Source: JAWXBR01 sp034440235 (GTDB taxonomy: Bacteria; Bacteroidota; Ignavibacteria; Kapaibacteriales; Kapaibacteriaceae). Taken from it: DNA of 64,000 nt. A model generated the notes under the pieces. The model had not been told where the DNA came from. It did no database searches and was given only the letters and a program-made list of their open reading frames with translations. The position numbers were made by a program, and so were the translations under genes. The number at the start of each line of letters is the position of its first letter. The first letter of the stretch is position 1. Below are positions 36,199 to 45,019 of this stretch, piece after piece. The stretch lies in assembly GCA_034440235.1 (NCBI GenBank), contig JAWXBR010000025.1, forward strand, positions 1 through 64,000, written 5' to 3'.

Positions 36199-36253
36199 GC
36201 ACTCACCATCAATGTGCTCACCGATACATTTTTCATGATGCACTCACCATCAA
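36197..36253. repeat. 16-bp direct repeat copying the truB 3' end
   Basis: ATGCACTCACCATCAA occurs at 36238-36253 (last codons of truB) and again at 36197-36212, spanning the ribosome-binding site and start of ribF. A weaker third copy (GTGCTCACCGA) lies between them. Confidence 0.85.
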
Positions 36254-36964
36254 CGCATCTTGTATATCACGAACCGTAACAGCGCGAGTAACATTCAAAG
36301 CGCCAATCGCTGTGCGCCTGAGCGTCCATACATATCCGCCAACACCAAGTACAGCACCCAGATCGCGAGCAATAGAGCGTATGTATGTGCCCTTCGTACA
36401 CGTGATACTCATGTGCACAAACGGCCATTCGTATTTGAAACCGTCGATGGCATGTACAGTTATCGTGCGCTTGCGTTCCTCGAATGCGATGCCTTCGCGT
36501 GCAAGGTCGTACTGACGTCGTCCTTGATGCCTGATGGCTGCAAAGGCTGGAGGTGTTTGTTCAATCGTTCCAACAAACTGAAGCAAAGCCTCTTTTATAC
36601 GATCTTCCGAAACAGGTTCGCATTCGATAATCGTTTCTTCGCTGCCTCTGTCGTCGGTCGATGTTGTGGCACCAAGCTTTACAACTACATCGTAGGCTTT
36701 ATCGGCGTCTTGTATGAGGCTTATCTGTTTGGTGGCCGGACCGAAACACAACACGAGTAAACCGGTTGCGAGTGGGTCGAGCGTTCCTGCGTGACCAACA
36801 CGACGGACTTTGAACAGGTGACGAAGTTTTGCAACAACATCAAACGACGTCCACGTTTCTTCTTTGTCAATGAGCGCTGCAGCTCCTGTTGTCCGTGCTG
36901 CCTCTATCCACGTTGGCATTACATCGGTTAGGGGGCTCTGCAAAAGGGGCATGTCAGGGAGCAT
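36233..36964 (-). CDS. truB: tRNA pseudouridine-55 synthase TruB
   Basis: Converts U55 of the tRNA T-loop to pseudouridine. 243 residues; catalytic Asp in VGHAGTLDPLATGLLVLC (about residue 62), then DKAYDVVVKLGATTSTDDRGSE, QTPPAFAAIRHQGRRQYDLAREG and KGTYIRSIARDLG. The ATG at 36964 overlaps rbfA. A second ATG at 36952, two bases after the rbfA stop, is equally plausible. It is short because the C-terminal PUA domain of the longer form is lacking. Confidence 0.96.
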   Translation of the reverse strand: MLPDMPLLQSPLTDVMPTWIEAARTTGAAALIDKEETWTSFDVVAKLRHLFKVRRVGHAGTLDPLATGLLVLCFGPATKQISLIQDADKAYDVVVKLGATTSTDDRGSEETIIECEPVSEDRIKEALLQFVGTIEQTPPAFAAIRHQGRRQYDLAREGIAFEERKRTITVHAIDGFKYEWPFVHMSITCTKGTYIRSIARDLGAVLGVGGYVWTLRRTAIGALNVTRAVTVRDIQDALMVSAS

Positions 36965-37385
36965 CGTCGTCTTTATCTTCAGAGCGTTTTAGGGTGGCTT
37001 CGTCCAACCCTTCTGGTTTGGTCGCCTCGTCGGCGACCTCGTCGGGGACTCGCACGCTATCGAGCAGTGCGTTGATGCGAAGAGCATGATCGAGCGAATC
37101 GTCCATGAAGAACTTCAACTGCGGCACATAGCGCAAACGAACTGTCTTTGCAATGTGATGCCGAAGGCGTCCGGCTTCTTCGTCCTCGATGTACTGCAAC
37201 ACATCGCCTGGTGTGGCTTTACCGCCGAACACGCTCAGATAAATACGTGCTATCTGAAGGTCCGGAGAAAGCCGTACTTCGGTAACCGTAATAAAACCTG
37301 CAGAGGTTTCTCCGGCAATGCGTTGTAAAGGACCGGCAAGTGCCTTTTGGATTTCGCCGGCCACACGTTCGGTGCGAATTGACAC
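36954..37385 (-). CDS. rbfA: ribosome-binding factor A
   Basis: 30S maturation factor with a KH-like fold; 143 residues from a GTG at 37385. RTERVAGEIQKALAGPLQR, then FITVTEVRLSPDLQIARIYLSVFG and LRHHIAKTVRLRYVPQLKFFMDDSLDHALRINALL, match the family. The tail is acidic. It starts 4 bp after the infB stop. Confidence 0.95.
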   Translation of the reverse strand: MSIRTERVAGEIQKALAGPLQRIAGETSAGFITVTEVRLSPDLQIARIYLSVFGGKATPGDVLQYIEDEEAGRLRHHIAKTVRLRYVPQLKFFMDDSLDHALRINALLDSVRVPDEVADEATKPEGLDEATLKRSEDKDDDAP

Positions 37386-37388
37386 GGC

Positions 37389-40300
37389 TTATGCAAGCTT
37401 ACGTTTTATTTCAACTGTCTTGTAGGCTTCTACGATGTCACCCTCTTGGATGTCATTAAAGCCATTGATTCCGATACCACACTCGTACCCTGCATCAACT
37501 TCACGCACATCATCCTTGATGCGCTTGAGCGAATTAAGAGTGCCCTTGTAGATTTCGAAGCCTTCACGCAGTACACGTACGCGATCGTTACGTGTAATCT
37601 TGCCGGACTGTACATAGCAACCTGCAATCGTGCCGAGGCGGCTGATCTTAAATGTTGCACGTACTTCGACAACGGCTGTGATTTCTTCCTTGATATCGGG
37701 CGTGAGCATACCTTCGAGTGCTAGTTGCACTTCGTTGATACAGTCGTAGATAATCGAGTACAACCTCACGTCGACTTCTTCGGTCTCGGCTACCTTGCGG
37801 GCTTGTGTTGGAATTGTTACCTGGAAGCCCACCACAATTGCATCTGATGCAGATGCAAGCATGATGTCGCTTTCGGTAATCGTACCAACGGCCTTGTAAA
37901 GAATGCGAACCTTAACCTCTTGTGTCGAGAGTTTCTGAAGTGAATCGGAAAGAGCTTCGACAGAACCGCTCACATCGCCCTTGACAACAAGACGCAATTC
38001 TTTAACACCACCCTGTTGGATTTGTGCTGAGATATCGTCGAGCGTAAGGTGACGCATACCGCGGAACTGCTGCTCGCGTCGGAGCTGCTGACGTCGTGTT
38101 GCAACGTCGCGTGCTTCTGCGTCTGTCTCCATCTCAATAAGAATATCGCCAGCATTAGGAAGTCCGTCGAAGCCTGTAACCTGTGCTGGTTCTGCCGGAC
38201 CCGCCGAATCGATGCGATCACCGCGTTCATCGAACATAGCGCGAACACGACCCGAGTGCTGGCCTACAACAAAAATGTCGCCAACATTCAGCGTTCCCTT
38301 TTGAACGATAACCGTTACAACATTTCCACGACCCTTGTCGACGTGCGCTTCGATAACTGTACCACGCGCAGTGCGATCTGGATTTGCCATAAGGTTTAGA
38401 ATGTCTGCTTCGAGAAGAATCTTCTCTAGAAGTGTTTCGACATTAAGACCAGACTTTGCCGAGATTTCTGCTGATTGATACTTACCGCCCCATTCTTCAA
38501 CAAGCACGCCATGATCGGCAAGCTGCTGACGAATACGGTCGGGATTTGCATCTGCACGATCGATTTTGTTCATAGCAACAACGATTGGAACGTTTGCAGC
38601 CTGAGCGTGCGAGATAGCTTCGATCGTTTGTGGCATCACCGAGTCGTCGGCAGCAACAACAAGCACAACAATGTCTGTTACCTGAGCACCGCGAGCACGC
38701 ATAGCGGTAAACGCTTCGTGACCCGGTGTGTCGAGGAACGTAATGGAACGTCCGTCTGGACGCTTCACACTGTATGCACCAATGTGTTGTGTAATTCCGC
38801 CTGCTTCACCCGACACAACATTTGCGTTACGGATGTAATCGAGCAGCGACGTCTTGCCGTGATCGACGTGACCCATGATGGTCACGATTGGCGGACGTGA
38901 TCTGAGCGTTTCTTCGGCGTCTTCGATTTCCTCTACGTCTTGCGAACTCTGATCGTCTACGAAGTCGACTTCGAAATCGTAGTCACTCGCAATAAGTGTA
39001 ATCGTGTCTTTGTCGAGTCGCTGGTTTATAGAAACCATCAAGCCAAGCGCCATACATTTCATGATGATATCCGCCGCTGTAACGCGCATCATGTTTGCAA
39101 GGTCGGCAGTTGTCACGAATTCCGACAGGCGAAGCACGCTCGACTCGCGTGCGAGGTCTTCCTGACGTTGTGCTTCTTTTTCTTCACGCACCATACGGCG
39201 CATCTTCTTCGACTTGTTGCGGCTTCCTGCTGCAACTTCAAGTCCGGATAGCGTAGCCCGTATTGCGCGGTCGACATCCGTAGACGAAACCGTCTCGCGC
39301 ATGCCCTTCGTGTTTTTGCGTTTTTTCTTGTCGGCTAGGGCCTTGGCTGCTGCGGATGCGGGCTTCTTGTTCGGACCCATTCCGCCGCCAGTGCTGCCCG
39401 GACCTGCGCCTGTCGATGGACTTCCAGTGGTCTGCGGACGAGGTCCGCGTGCCGCCATGGCATCGCCAATCGTTCCTTTGTTTGCACCATGTGGCGGACG
39501 TGCTCCACCACCACTGCGTGGACCTCTGTCGTCGCGTGTCTGACGCGGACGTGGTTCGACTTTTGGTGCAAGATCGATTTTACCAAGTACAGTAAGTCCC
39601 TTGAGCTGATGGCCTCCTGGACCTTGCTGTAGCTGTACTTCGATTACGTTTTTACGTGGACGTTTTTTCTTTTCAGTCTCTGCATGTGCCTCTGCAGCAG
39701 CCTTTGCAGCATCTGCCGTTGAGGGATTTGCCTGTGGTGCTGGTGCAGCAGGTGGCGTTGGAGTTGCCGGAGGTGTTGGGGCACCCTTCCCTTGGGTAAG
39801 GGGCTGCGCCTTCGGCGACTGGGGCTTTGCGGGTTCTCTGAAGGTCGTCTGTGTGCTGGCCTTGAGTTCTTTTTCGTTCCATCCACCTGGGGGTTGCTTA
39901 GCCTTGGCGCGCACAGCTTTTAGGTCAATCTTTGCGCCTACTGCATGTCCCGTGTCCGGTTTTTCCTCTTGCTTCTCAGAAGCAACAGCTTCTGAGACAT
40001 CAGTGGCTTGCGGTGGCGAGGCGACATGTTCTTTAGACTCGGCAACATCTGGCGTTGGTACGACGGCCTCAACAGGTACACTTTCTGTAGCCACTGAATG
40101 CGATACTTCTTCTACCGGTGGTGCAACCGTTGGTTGAACCTCAGGTGCCTGTGGTGCGGGCGTTGGGTCGCCATGCTCCAGACGGTCTTCGATCTCCAGC
40201 TGGCGCTCATGTTGCTGCGCCATGGAGTCGATGGATACGGCGTTGCCTTTCTCCTGAAGGGTCTTGCGGACTTCTTGCTGGCGATGCATTTTCTCGCGCT

Positions 40301-40487
40301 GCTTTTCCGCTACCTTCAGTTCTTTAGCAAACTTTTCAATAATAAGATCGACCTGTTCATCGGTCAATACGGTAGTAGCCTTGTTCTCGACTTTGAAGCC
40401 TTTCGAGGACAAATACTCTACAATCGCATCACGGCCGATGTTAATCTGGCTCGCGATCTTGAACAATTTGGCTTGGGTTGTCGCCAT
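37389..40487 (-). CDS. infB: translation initiation factor IF-2
   Basis: GTPase that brings initiator tRNA to the 30S subunit; 1032 residues. An IF2_N-type helical start (LFKIASQINIGRDAIVEYLSSKGFKVENKAT) is followed by a ~330-residue Pro/Ala/Gln-rich linker. A second N domain comes next, then the G domain: P-loop GHVDHGKTSLLDYI, switch GGITQHIGAYSV, DTPGHEAFTAMRARGAQVTDIVVLVVAADD, and NKID. The C-terminal beta-barrels close it. GGAG precedes the ATG, and the gene starts 9 bp after the nusA stop. Confidence 0.98.
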   Translation of the reverse strand: MATTQAKLFKIASQINIGRDAIVEYLSSKGFKVENKATTVLTDEQVDLIIEKFAKELKVAEKQREKMHRQQEVRKTLQEKGNAVSIDSMAQQHERQLEIEDRLEHGDPTPAPQAPEVQPTVAPPVEEVSHSVATESVPVEAVVPTPDVAESKEHVASPPQATDVSEAVASEKQEEKPDTGHAVGAKIDLKAVRAKAKQPPGGWNEKELKASTQTTFREPAKPQSPKAQPLTQGKGAPTPPATPTPPAAPAPQANPSTADAAKAAAEAHAETEKKKRPRKNVIEVQLQQGPGGHQLKGLTVLGKIDLAPKVEPRPRQTRDDRGPRSGGGARPPHGANKGTIGDAMAARGPRPQTTGSPSTGAGPGSTGGGMGPNKKPASAAAKALADKKKRKNTKGMRETVSSTDVDRAIRATLSGLEVAAGSRNKSKKMRRMVREEKEAQRQEDLARESSVLRLSEFVTTADLANMMRVTAADIIMKCMALGLMVSINQRLDKDTITLIASDYDFEVDFVDDQSSQDVEEIEDAEETLRSRPPIVTIMGHVDHGKTSLLDYIRNANVVSGEAGGITQHIGAYSVKRPDGRSITFLDTPGHEAFTAMRARGAQVTDIVVLVVAADDSVMPQTIEAISHAQAANVPIVVAMNKIDRADANPDRIRQQLADHGVLVEEWGGKYQSAEISAKSGLNVETLLEKILLEADILNLMANPDRTARGTVIEAHVDKGRGNVVTVIVQKGTLNVGDIFVVGQHSGRVRAMFDERGDRIDSAGPAEPAQVTGFDGLPNAGDILIEMETDAEARDVATRRQQLRREQQFRGMRHLTLDDISAQIQQGGVKELRLVVKGDVSGSVEALSDSLQKLSTQEVKVRILYKAVGTITESDIMLASASDAIVVGFQVTIPTQARKVAETEEVDVRLYSIIYDCINEVQLALEGMLTPDIKEEITAVVEVRATFKISRLGTIAGCYVQSGKITRNDRVRVLREGFEIYKGTLNSLKRIKDDVREVDAGYECGIGINGFNDIQEGDIVEAYKTVEIKRKLA

Positions 40488-40495
40488 AAACTCCG

Positions 40496-42013
40496 TTATT
40501 CAGCAGCCTTCTCTTTATCGGCCGAAACTTGGGCATCGTCATCAGAAACTTGGGCATCGTCGTCGGATACTTCATCGCCGTCTGGTTCATCTGCAATTAT
40601 GTCTTCGTTAGACACGACTTCTTGCGTGTCTTCTGCATACGAGTCGCTGAGCTCTGAGTCACTAGCATCATCATCGGTCGCATCGTCTGCCGGTGCAGGT
40701 TCAGAACCCACTTCTTCGAGCGTCTGCAGATACCGCGAGTCTTCGCGTTCTTCGAATTCGTCGAGCATCACACTGCGAATAACAACAATCTTGTCTTTAC
40801 CCATCAGCTCTACGAGCATCGTAGGGTCGGCTTCGAGGAATTCTCGCGCTGTGTCGACACCAAGCTTGATAAGCGTATCGTAAAGTTCTTTACCAAGTTC
40901 ATCGCGGAACTCAATAAGTTCGATGTCTTCGGCACCTTCTTTCACAAGCGATAGCGAGAAGCCTGTGAGTTTCGACGCAAGACGCACGTTTTGTCCGTTC
41001 TTTCCAATCGCAAGCGACACCTGATCATCGGGCACGATAATCGTAGCCTGACGTGTTTCAGCATTCACTTGTACGTCGCGAACCTTTGCTGGTGAGAGCG
41101 CTCTAGCGATAAACAACCGCTGCTCATCCGTCCATTCAATAATGTCGATGTTTTCGTTATTCAATTCACGCACGATTGCATGAATACGAATGCCTTTCAT
41201 TCCCACGCAAGCGCCAACGGGGTCTACGCGTTCGTCGTACGAGGTAACGCCTACCTTGGCGCGTTCACCAGGCTCACGTGCAATTGCACGGATCTCGATA
41301 ATGCCGTCGTAGATCTCTGGAATTTCCTGTTCGAACAACCTGCTCATGAAAGAATCATCGGCGCGGCTCAGAATAATATCAGGCAGCCCCGTTGCGCCCC
41401 CTGACCTACGAACCTCTTTGATGATTGCTTTTACCTGCTGGTTTTTCTTTAGACGTTCGGTCGGAATCTGTTCTTCGCGAGGTAAACGCATTTCGATTTT
41501 GTTATGCATTACCAGCACGTTGTTCGGACGCACCTGATAAATCTCGCCTATGATTACTTCGCCAACGCGCTTTGCATACTCTTCGTAGATGTTGTCTTTC
41601 TCTACGTCGCGAATGCGTTGGTTCAGTGTCTGAATAGCTTGCGCAACAAGACGACGTCCGAAGCTCTCGGCAATGTTTTCAAGCGTGATTTCCTCTAGGT
41701 ACTCTTCGCCTATCACACCTACTTCGCCGTTAAGCTCCAGCAGTTGTTGCGGAGTTATCTGCTGATCGGCGATTTCGACTTCTTCGACAATCTCCTTCAT
41801 CAGGTAGATTTCGATGTCGCCCTTTTCCATGTTCACAATGATGTCGAAGTTGGCTTCTAGGCCATACTTCTTCTTCACCATGAGCGACAGCGTTTCTTCC
41901 ACGATGCCTTGTAGTAGGTCGCGGTCGATACTCTTCTCGCGAGCCATCTCATTGAAGGCTTCGATGATGAGTTTTTTGTTGTCGACCTTCGGTTTGACTT
42001 TACGTCGTGCCAT
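40496..42013 (-). CDS. nusA: transcription termination/antitermination factor NusA
   Basis: 505 residues that bind RNA polymerase and nascent RNA. The N-terminal domain (IEAFNEMAREKSIDRDLLQGIVEETL) is followed by an S1 domain (GEVIIGEIYQVRPNNVLVMHNKIEMRLPREEQIP), then KH domains (RADDSFMSRLFEQEIPEIYDGIIEIRAIAREPGERAKVGV, VGACVGMKGIRIHAIVRELNNENIDI and VSLAIGKNGQNVRLASKLTG). The last ~80 residues are very acidic and contain a repeated DDDAQVS. The start at 42013 follows a triplicated rimP tail. Confidence 0.97.
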   Translation of the reverse strand: MARRKVKPKVDNKKLIIEAFNEMAREKSIDRDLLQGIVEETLSLMVKKKYGLEANFDIIVNMEKGDIEIYLMKEIVEEVEIADQQITPQQLLELNGEVGVIGEEYLEEITLENIAESFGRRLVAQAIQTLNQRIRDVEKDNIYEEYAKRVGEVIIGEIYQVRPNNVLVMHNKIEMRLPREEQIPTERLKKNQQVKAIIKEVRRSGGATGLPDIILSRADDSFMSRLFEQEIPEIYDGIIEIRAIAREPGERAKVGVTSYDERVDPVGACVGMKGIRIHAIVRELNNENIDIIEWTDEQRLFIARALSPAKVRDVQVNAETRQATIIVPDDQVSLAIGKNGQNVRLASKLTGFSLSLVKEGAEDIELIEFRDELGKELYDTLIKLGVDTAREFLEADPTMLVELMGKDKIVVIRSVMLDEFEEREDSRYLQTLEEVGSEPAPADDATDDDASDSELSDSYAEDTQEVVSNEDIIADEPDGDEVSDDDAQVSDDDAQVSADKEKAAE

Positions 42014-42020
42014 AGTTGTA

Positions 42021-42082
42021 GTCAGCGGTCAAAACTTGAGAATGTCAGCGTCAAAACTTTGTTAGCGTCAAAACTTGAGAAT
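42021..42082. repeat. triplicated rimP 3' end between rimP and nusA
   Basis: Minus-strand units AAGTTTTGACGCT occur three times: at 42061-42082 (the last codons and stop of rimP), 42044-42060 (shorter) and 42021-42043 (with one extra C). The first and third share the fuller ATTCTCAAGTTTTGAC. They fill almost the whole rimP-nusA gap. Confidence 0.9.
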
Positions 42083-42532
42083 CACATTTGCTTCATGAAT
42101 CGCATCAGAGGTAATCGTCACTTGTTGCGAACCGGGCTTTGTTACGAGCACAAGGCCTGCATCATCGGCAGAGGCAAGAGCCCCTTCCACAATCGATCCG
42201 TCCTTCTTCACACATCGAACATCACGTCCGACGTGCTTTTTTAACTGCCACAGATACTTCACCGGAGCGTCGGCACCTGGTGAAGACACGTCGACCGCCC
42301 TAAGGCGGCCGTACCATTCATCATCTACGAGTCTGCTCTCAATCGCTTTACTTACTGCCTTGCAATGCTCGTGTCGAATACCCTCTACAGAGTCTATCGC
42401 CACTTCGAGTAACAGTTGTTTAAGCTGTCCGCGCACTTCTAATGCAATCAGTTCGGCCCCCGCCTCTCGGCAGGCGTCCTCGATAGCAGCCTGCACATGA
42501 TCGGGTAAGAGATTACTCACTCGTCGCACCAT
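42068..42532 (-). CDS. rimP: ribosome maturation factor RimP
   Basis: 154 residues needed for 30S assembly. A helical N-terminus is followed by LIALEVRGQLKQLLLEVAIDSVEGIRHEHCKAVSKAIESRL, then DVSSPGADAPVKYLWQLKKHVGRDVRCVKKDGS (family D.SSPG..RPL pattern), and an SH3-like C-terminal barrel. It heads the rimP-nusA-infB-rbfA-truB-ribF-rpsO-pnp cluster. The ATG at 42532 lies only about 10 bp after a terminator-like hairpin. Confidence 0.93.
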   Translation of the reverse strand: MVRRVSNLLPDHVQAAIEDACREAGAELIALEVRGQLKQLLLEVAIDSVEGIRHEHCKAVSKAIESRLVDDEWYGRLRAVDVSSPGADAPVKYLWQLKKHVGRDVRCVKKDGSIVEGALASADDAGLVLVTKPGSQQVTITSDAIHEANVILKF

Positions 42533-42542
42533 CTAGTACCAA

Positions 42543-42565
42543 TAAAAAATGGGCATTCAGCCCAT
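42543..42565 (-). terminator. intrinsic terminator in the rimP leader (possible attenuator)
   Basis: On the minus strand ATGGGC-TGAAT-GCCCAT (42560-42565 with 42549-42554) is followed by TTTTTATT, ten bases before the rimP ATG. The upstream region on this strand has no gene, only a repeat array, so the terminator can only act on RNA that starts in this leader. Confidence 0.7.
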
Positions 42566-42587
42566 CCTCACTTCGTCTTCAGCATAG

Positions 42588-42595
42588 CAAATATA
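42588..42595 (-). promoter_or_regulatory. TATATTTG promoter element for the rimP operon
   Basis: TATATTTG on the minus strand fits the Bacteroidota -7 box TAnnTTTG. It lies 23 bp before the leader hairpin. The same octamer lies before the higB-like toxin and yceI. No clear -33 TTG is found at the usual distance here. Confidence 0.45.
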
Positions 42596-42607
42596 GGCAT
42601 TTTTCCA

Positions 42608-42673
42608 CATGAACCCATGTCTGGCACCCCATGAACCCATGTCTGGCACCCCATGAACCCATGTCTAGCACCC
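42608..42673. repeat. 22-bp tandem repeat, 3 copies
   Basis: Units at 42608-42629, 42630-42651 and 42652-42673 (one change in the third). Read on the minus strand each contains GGGGTGCCAGA, shared with the array at 129-184, although the other half of the unit is different. It lies between the divergent rimP operon and the acyl-CoA dehydrogenase gene. Confidence 0.95.
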
Positions 42674-42764
42674 TTTGAAGTACCGAGTCTTCGAGCATCG
42701 CGCCTCGACCCGCGCGTCGTACTTTTGCCTTCCATCTGCCCTCACACTCCATAAATCGGCCACC

Positions 42765-43922
42765 ATGCTTGACTTCCTGAACCTTGATGAACTCCTGACC
42801 GACGAAGAGAAACTCGTACGCCAGACGGTGCGCGACTTCGTAGACCATGAGGTGCTGCCCATTATTGAAAAAGCCGCCCGCGACGGCGTTTTTCCTATGC
42901 ACCTGGTGAAGAAGATGGCCGAGATCGGACTCTTCGGCATAACGCTCCCGCAGGAGTATGGGGGCGCTGGGATGAACAACGTGTGTTACGGACTGGCCAT
43001 GCAGGAGCTCGAACGGGGCGACTCTGGCATTCGCTCGTTTGCCTCGGTACAGAGCTCGCTCGTGATGTACCCCATCTTCGCCTTCGGCTCCGAAGAGCAG
43101 AAGCGCAAGTGGCTCCCCCGCCTCGCTTCGGGTGATGCTATAGGGTGCTTCGGCCTTACCGAACCCGATGCTGGCTCGAACCCCTCAGGCATGATTACCA
43201 ACGCCAAAAAGACAGCCAACGGCTTTGTTCTTAACGGCGCCAAGATGTGGATTACCAACGGCACCCTTGCCGATGTTGCAGTCGTCTGGGCAAAACTCGA
43301 TGGTGTGGTAAGGGGCTTTCTCGTAGAGAAAGGGATGAAGGGTTTTACTGCTCCTGAAATGAGGGGCAAACATTCACTCCGTGCCTCGGTAACGTCAGAA
43401 CTGGTGTTTCAGGATGTAGAGCTTCCGGAAGAAAACATACTTCCGGGGGTGGAAGGACTCAAAGGCCCCCTCTCTTGCCTTACCCAAGCACGTTATGGAA
43501 TCTCTTGGGGTGTTGTTGGTTCTGCGATGGCGTGTTACGACTCGTCGCTCGAATACGCAAAGAGTCGCATCCAATTCGACAGACCAATTGCTGGCTTTCA
43601 GCTAACGCAAGACAAACTTGTGTGGATGTTAAACGAGATTACTAAAGCACAGCTTATCTGTATGCGTGTTGCCCAGCTAAAGGACGCTGGCACATTACGT
43701 CCACAACACGTCTCACTCGCAAAGCGCAACAACTGCGAAATGGCCCTTACCATCGCGCGCATGAGTCGCGAGATTCACGGCGCAAATGGCATCCTCGACG
43801 AATACCCCGTGATGCGTCACGCTGCGAACTTGGAGTCCGTAAAAACATACGAGGGTACACATGAAATGCATACCCTCATTTTAGGTCAAGATATTACTGG
43901 TCTAGCGGCATTTGCGGGCTAA
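42765..43922 (+). CDS. gcdH: glutaryl-CoA dehydrogenase-like acyl-CoA dehydrogenase
   Basis: FAD enzyme oxidising (and probably decarboxylating) glutaryl-CoA to crotonyl-CoA in lysine/tryptophan breakdown. 385 residues from the ATG at 42765. The flavin-binding signatures CFGLTEPDAGSNPSGM and KMWITNGTLADVAVVWAK are present. The C-terminal ESVKTYEGTHEMHTLILGQDITGLAAF carries the catalytic Glu in the YEGT context found in glutaryl-CoA dehydrogenases rather than in chain-length-specific ones. The frame is open further upstream but without similarity. No degradation partners are adjacent. Confidence 0.88.
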   Translation: MLDFLNLDELLTDEEKLVRQTVRDFVDHEVLPIIEKAARDGVFPMHLVKKMAEIGLFGITLPQEYGGAGMNNVCYGLAMQELERGDSGIRSFASVQSSLVMYPIFAFGSEEQKRKWLPRLASGDAIGCFGLTEPDAGSNPSGMITNAKKTANGFVLNGAKMWITNGTLADVAVVWAKLDGVVRGFLVEKGMKGFTAPEMRGKHSLRASVTSELVFQDVELPEENILPGVEGLKGPLSCLTQARYGISWGVVGSAMACYDSSLEYAKSRIQFDRPIAGFQLTQDKLVWMLNEITKAQLICMRVAQLKDAGTLRPQHVSLAKRNNCEMALTIARMSREIHGANGILDEYPVMRHAANLESVKTYEGTHEMHTLILGQDITGLAAFAG

Positions 43923-43955
43923 CTGAACCCTCCGGTCTGTCGACCGAAATGGGAC

Positions 43956-44450
43956 CTATTCCCAGGAAGTTTCGAATGTGCCATCGGTAACAGTTACAGT
44001 TGCACCGTCCGATTTTTTTAGCGTACCGCTGAAACGGCCCTCTATTCTCTTTAACCCGCGATCAATCCTGTCGACTATTAGAGTACCCGGGGCTTCGTCT
44101 GTTGAACCATAATATGGGATTGGTGGCTGAAAACTGGAATAGCTCATAGTTGCAATAGCAGTAGAACCGTAGGCTGTTACACCATACGTTCCCGCTGAAG
44201 GAACCTCTGCATTCAGGTTAAGAGAGAAGAAACCTGTATTCGTCCCATCAACTTCGAAATCTATATCGCCATCTTCCGCGACTTTACATAGACCGCTTGT
44301 AGCAAATGCCGAGAAGGCAACGCCGTCGATTGTTGCCCTTATGAACTTCTTGTTCTCGAAGGCAACTTCCTCATTGGGGGTTGTACTTTAGTCTGCACAC
44401 GAGATAATGATCAGGGCTATGCCCACAAACCAAAGGAGTCGATTAATTAT
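43956..44450 (-). pseudogene. dead paralog of the adjacent lipoprotein
   Basis: Conceptual translation gives a 164-residue copy of the 44500-44988 lipoprotein, with the same lipobox (IIISCAD against VVMSCAD) and the same C-terminus (RFSGTLKKSDGATVTVTDGTFETSWE against KFSGTVKASDGATKELVDGTFEAKW). Two lesions are visible. The position of the ATG reads ATA (44448-44450). The Lys codon right after the lipobox is a TAA stop (44388-44390). The rest of the frame is open, so decay is recent. A 63-residue frame from 44147 could still be made. Confidence 0.85.
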
Positions 44451-44499
44451 AATAGTTTAGAATGTTAATAAAACAAAGCCGATTAAACTCATGATGAAA

Positions 44500-44988
44500 T
44501 TACCATTTCGCTTCGAATGTTCCATCTACAAGTTCTTTTGTAGCGCCGTCAGAGGCTTTAACTGTACCGCTGAATTTGCCTTTGACGCGCATTAGTGCCA
44601 CGTCGATTTTTTCGATCGTTATAGATCCAGTCGCACCATTCGTTGTTGAATAGGTTACGAGTGTGCTCGCAGGTCCCGGAATTGTAACAGACAAGATTCC
44701 GATGCCAGGTGGGGGTCCGAGTGTATAGGTGCCAGTGCCGCTGTTCGGGACGGTGGCGGACAGCTTGGTAATTCCAGGTGATCCCGTTGCAGTGAGATCG
44801 AAGAACACATAACCAGTGGTTTCGTTGCCACTAGATGCTATCGTGAGTTGCGATATCGTACCACCGTCAAAAGTCCCACTAATAAACTCCGTGTTGGAGA
44901 ATGTTACTTCGACAGGTGCTGTAGTTTTATCTGCGCATGACATAACAACGAGGGCTATGATCACGAGAGCTGAGAGGCGATGTAACAT
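44500..44988 (-). CDS. small outer-membrane lipoprotein, unknown function
   Basis: 162 residues with a lipobox (ALVVMSC, Cys 18) followed by ADKTTAP. The mature part is beta-rich, with Gly/Thr/Ser, and ends GKFSGTVKASDGATKELVDGTFEAKW, as in small DUF-type Bacteroidota lipoproteins. No catalytic motif is seen. It is the intact partner of the pseudogene directly downstream. Confidence 0.75.
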   Translation of the reverse strand: MLHRLSALVIIALVVMSCADKTTAPVEVTFSNTEFISGTFDGGTISQLTIASSGNETTGYVFFDLTATGSPGITKLSATVPNSGTGTYTLGPPPGIGILSVTIPGPASTLVTYSTTNGATGSITIEKIDVALMRVKGKFSGTVKASDGATKELVDGTFEAKW

Positions 44989-45019
44989 GATGATTCTTAA
45001 TTGTGAGTAAAACGATTGG

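Noticed and set aside
36954..36964. Frameshift between rbfA and truB
   Set aside because: The overlap is an ordinary short coupling, and both proteins are full length.
42608..42673. Possible CRISPR array at the 22-bp repeats
   Set aside because: The units are contiguous with no unique spacers and no cas genes are present. It is a simple tandem repeat.
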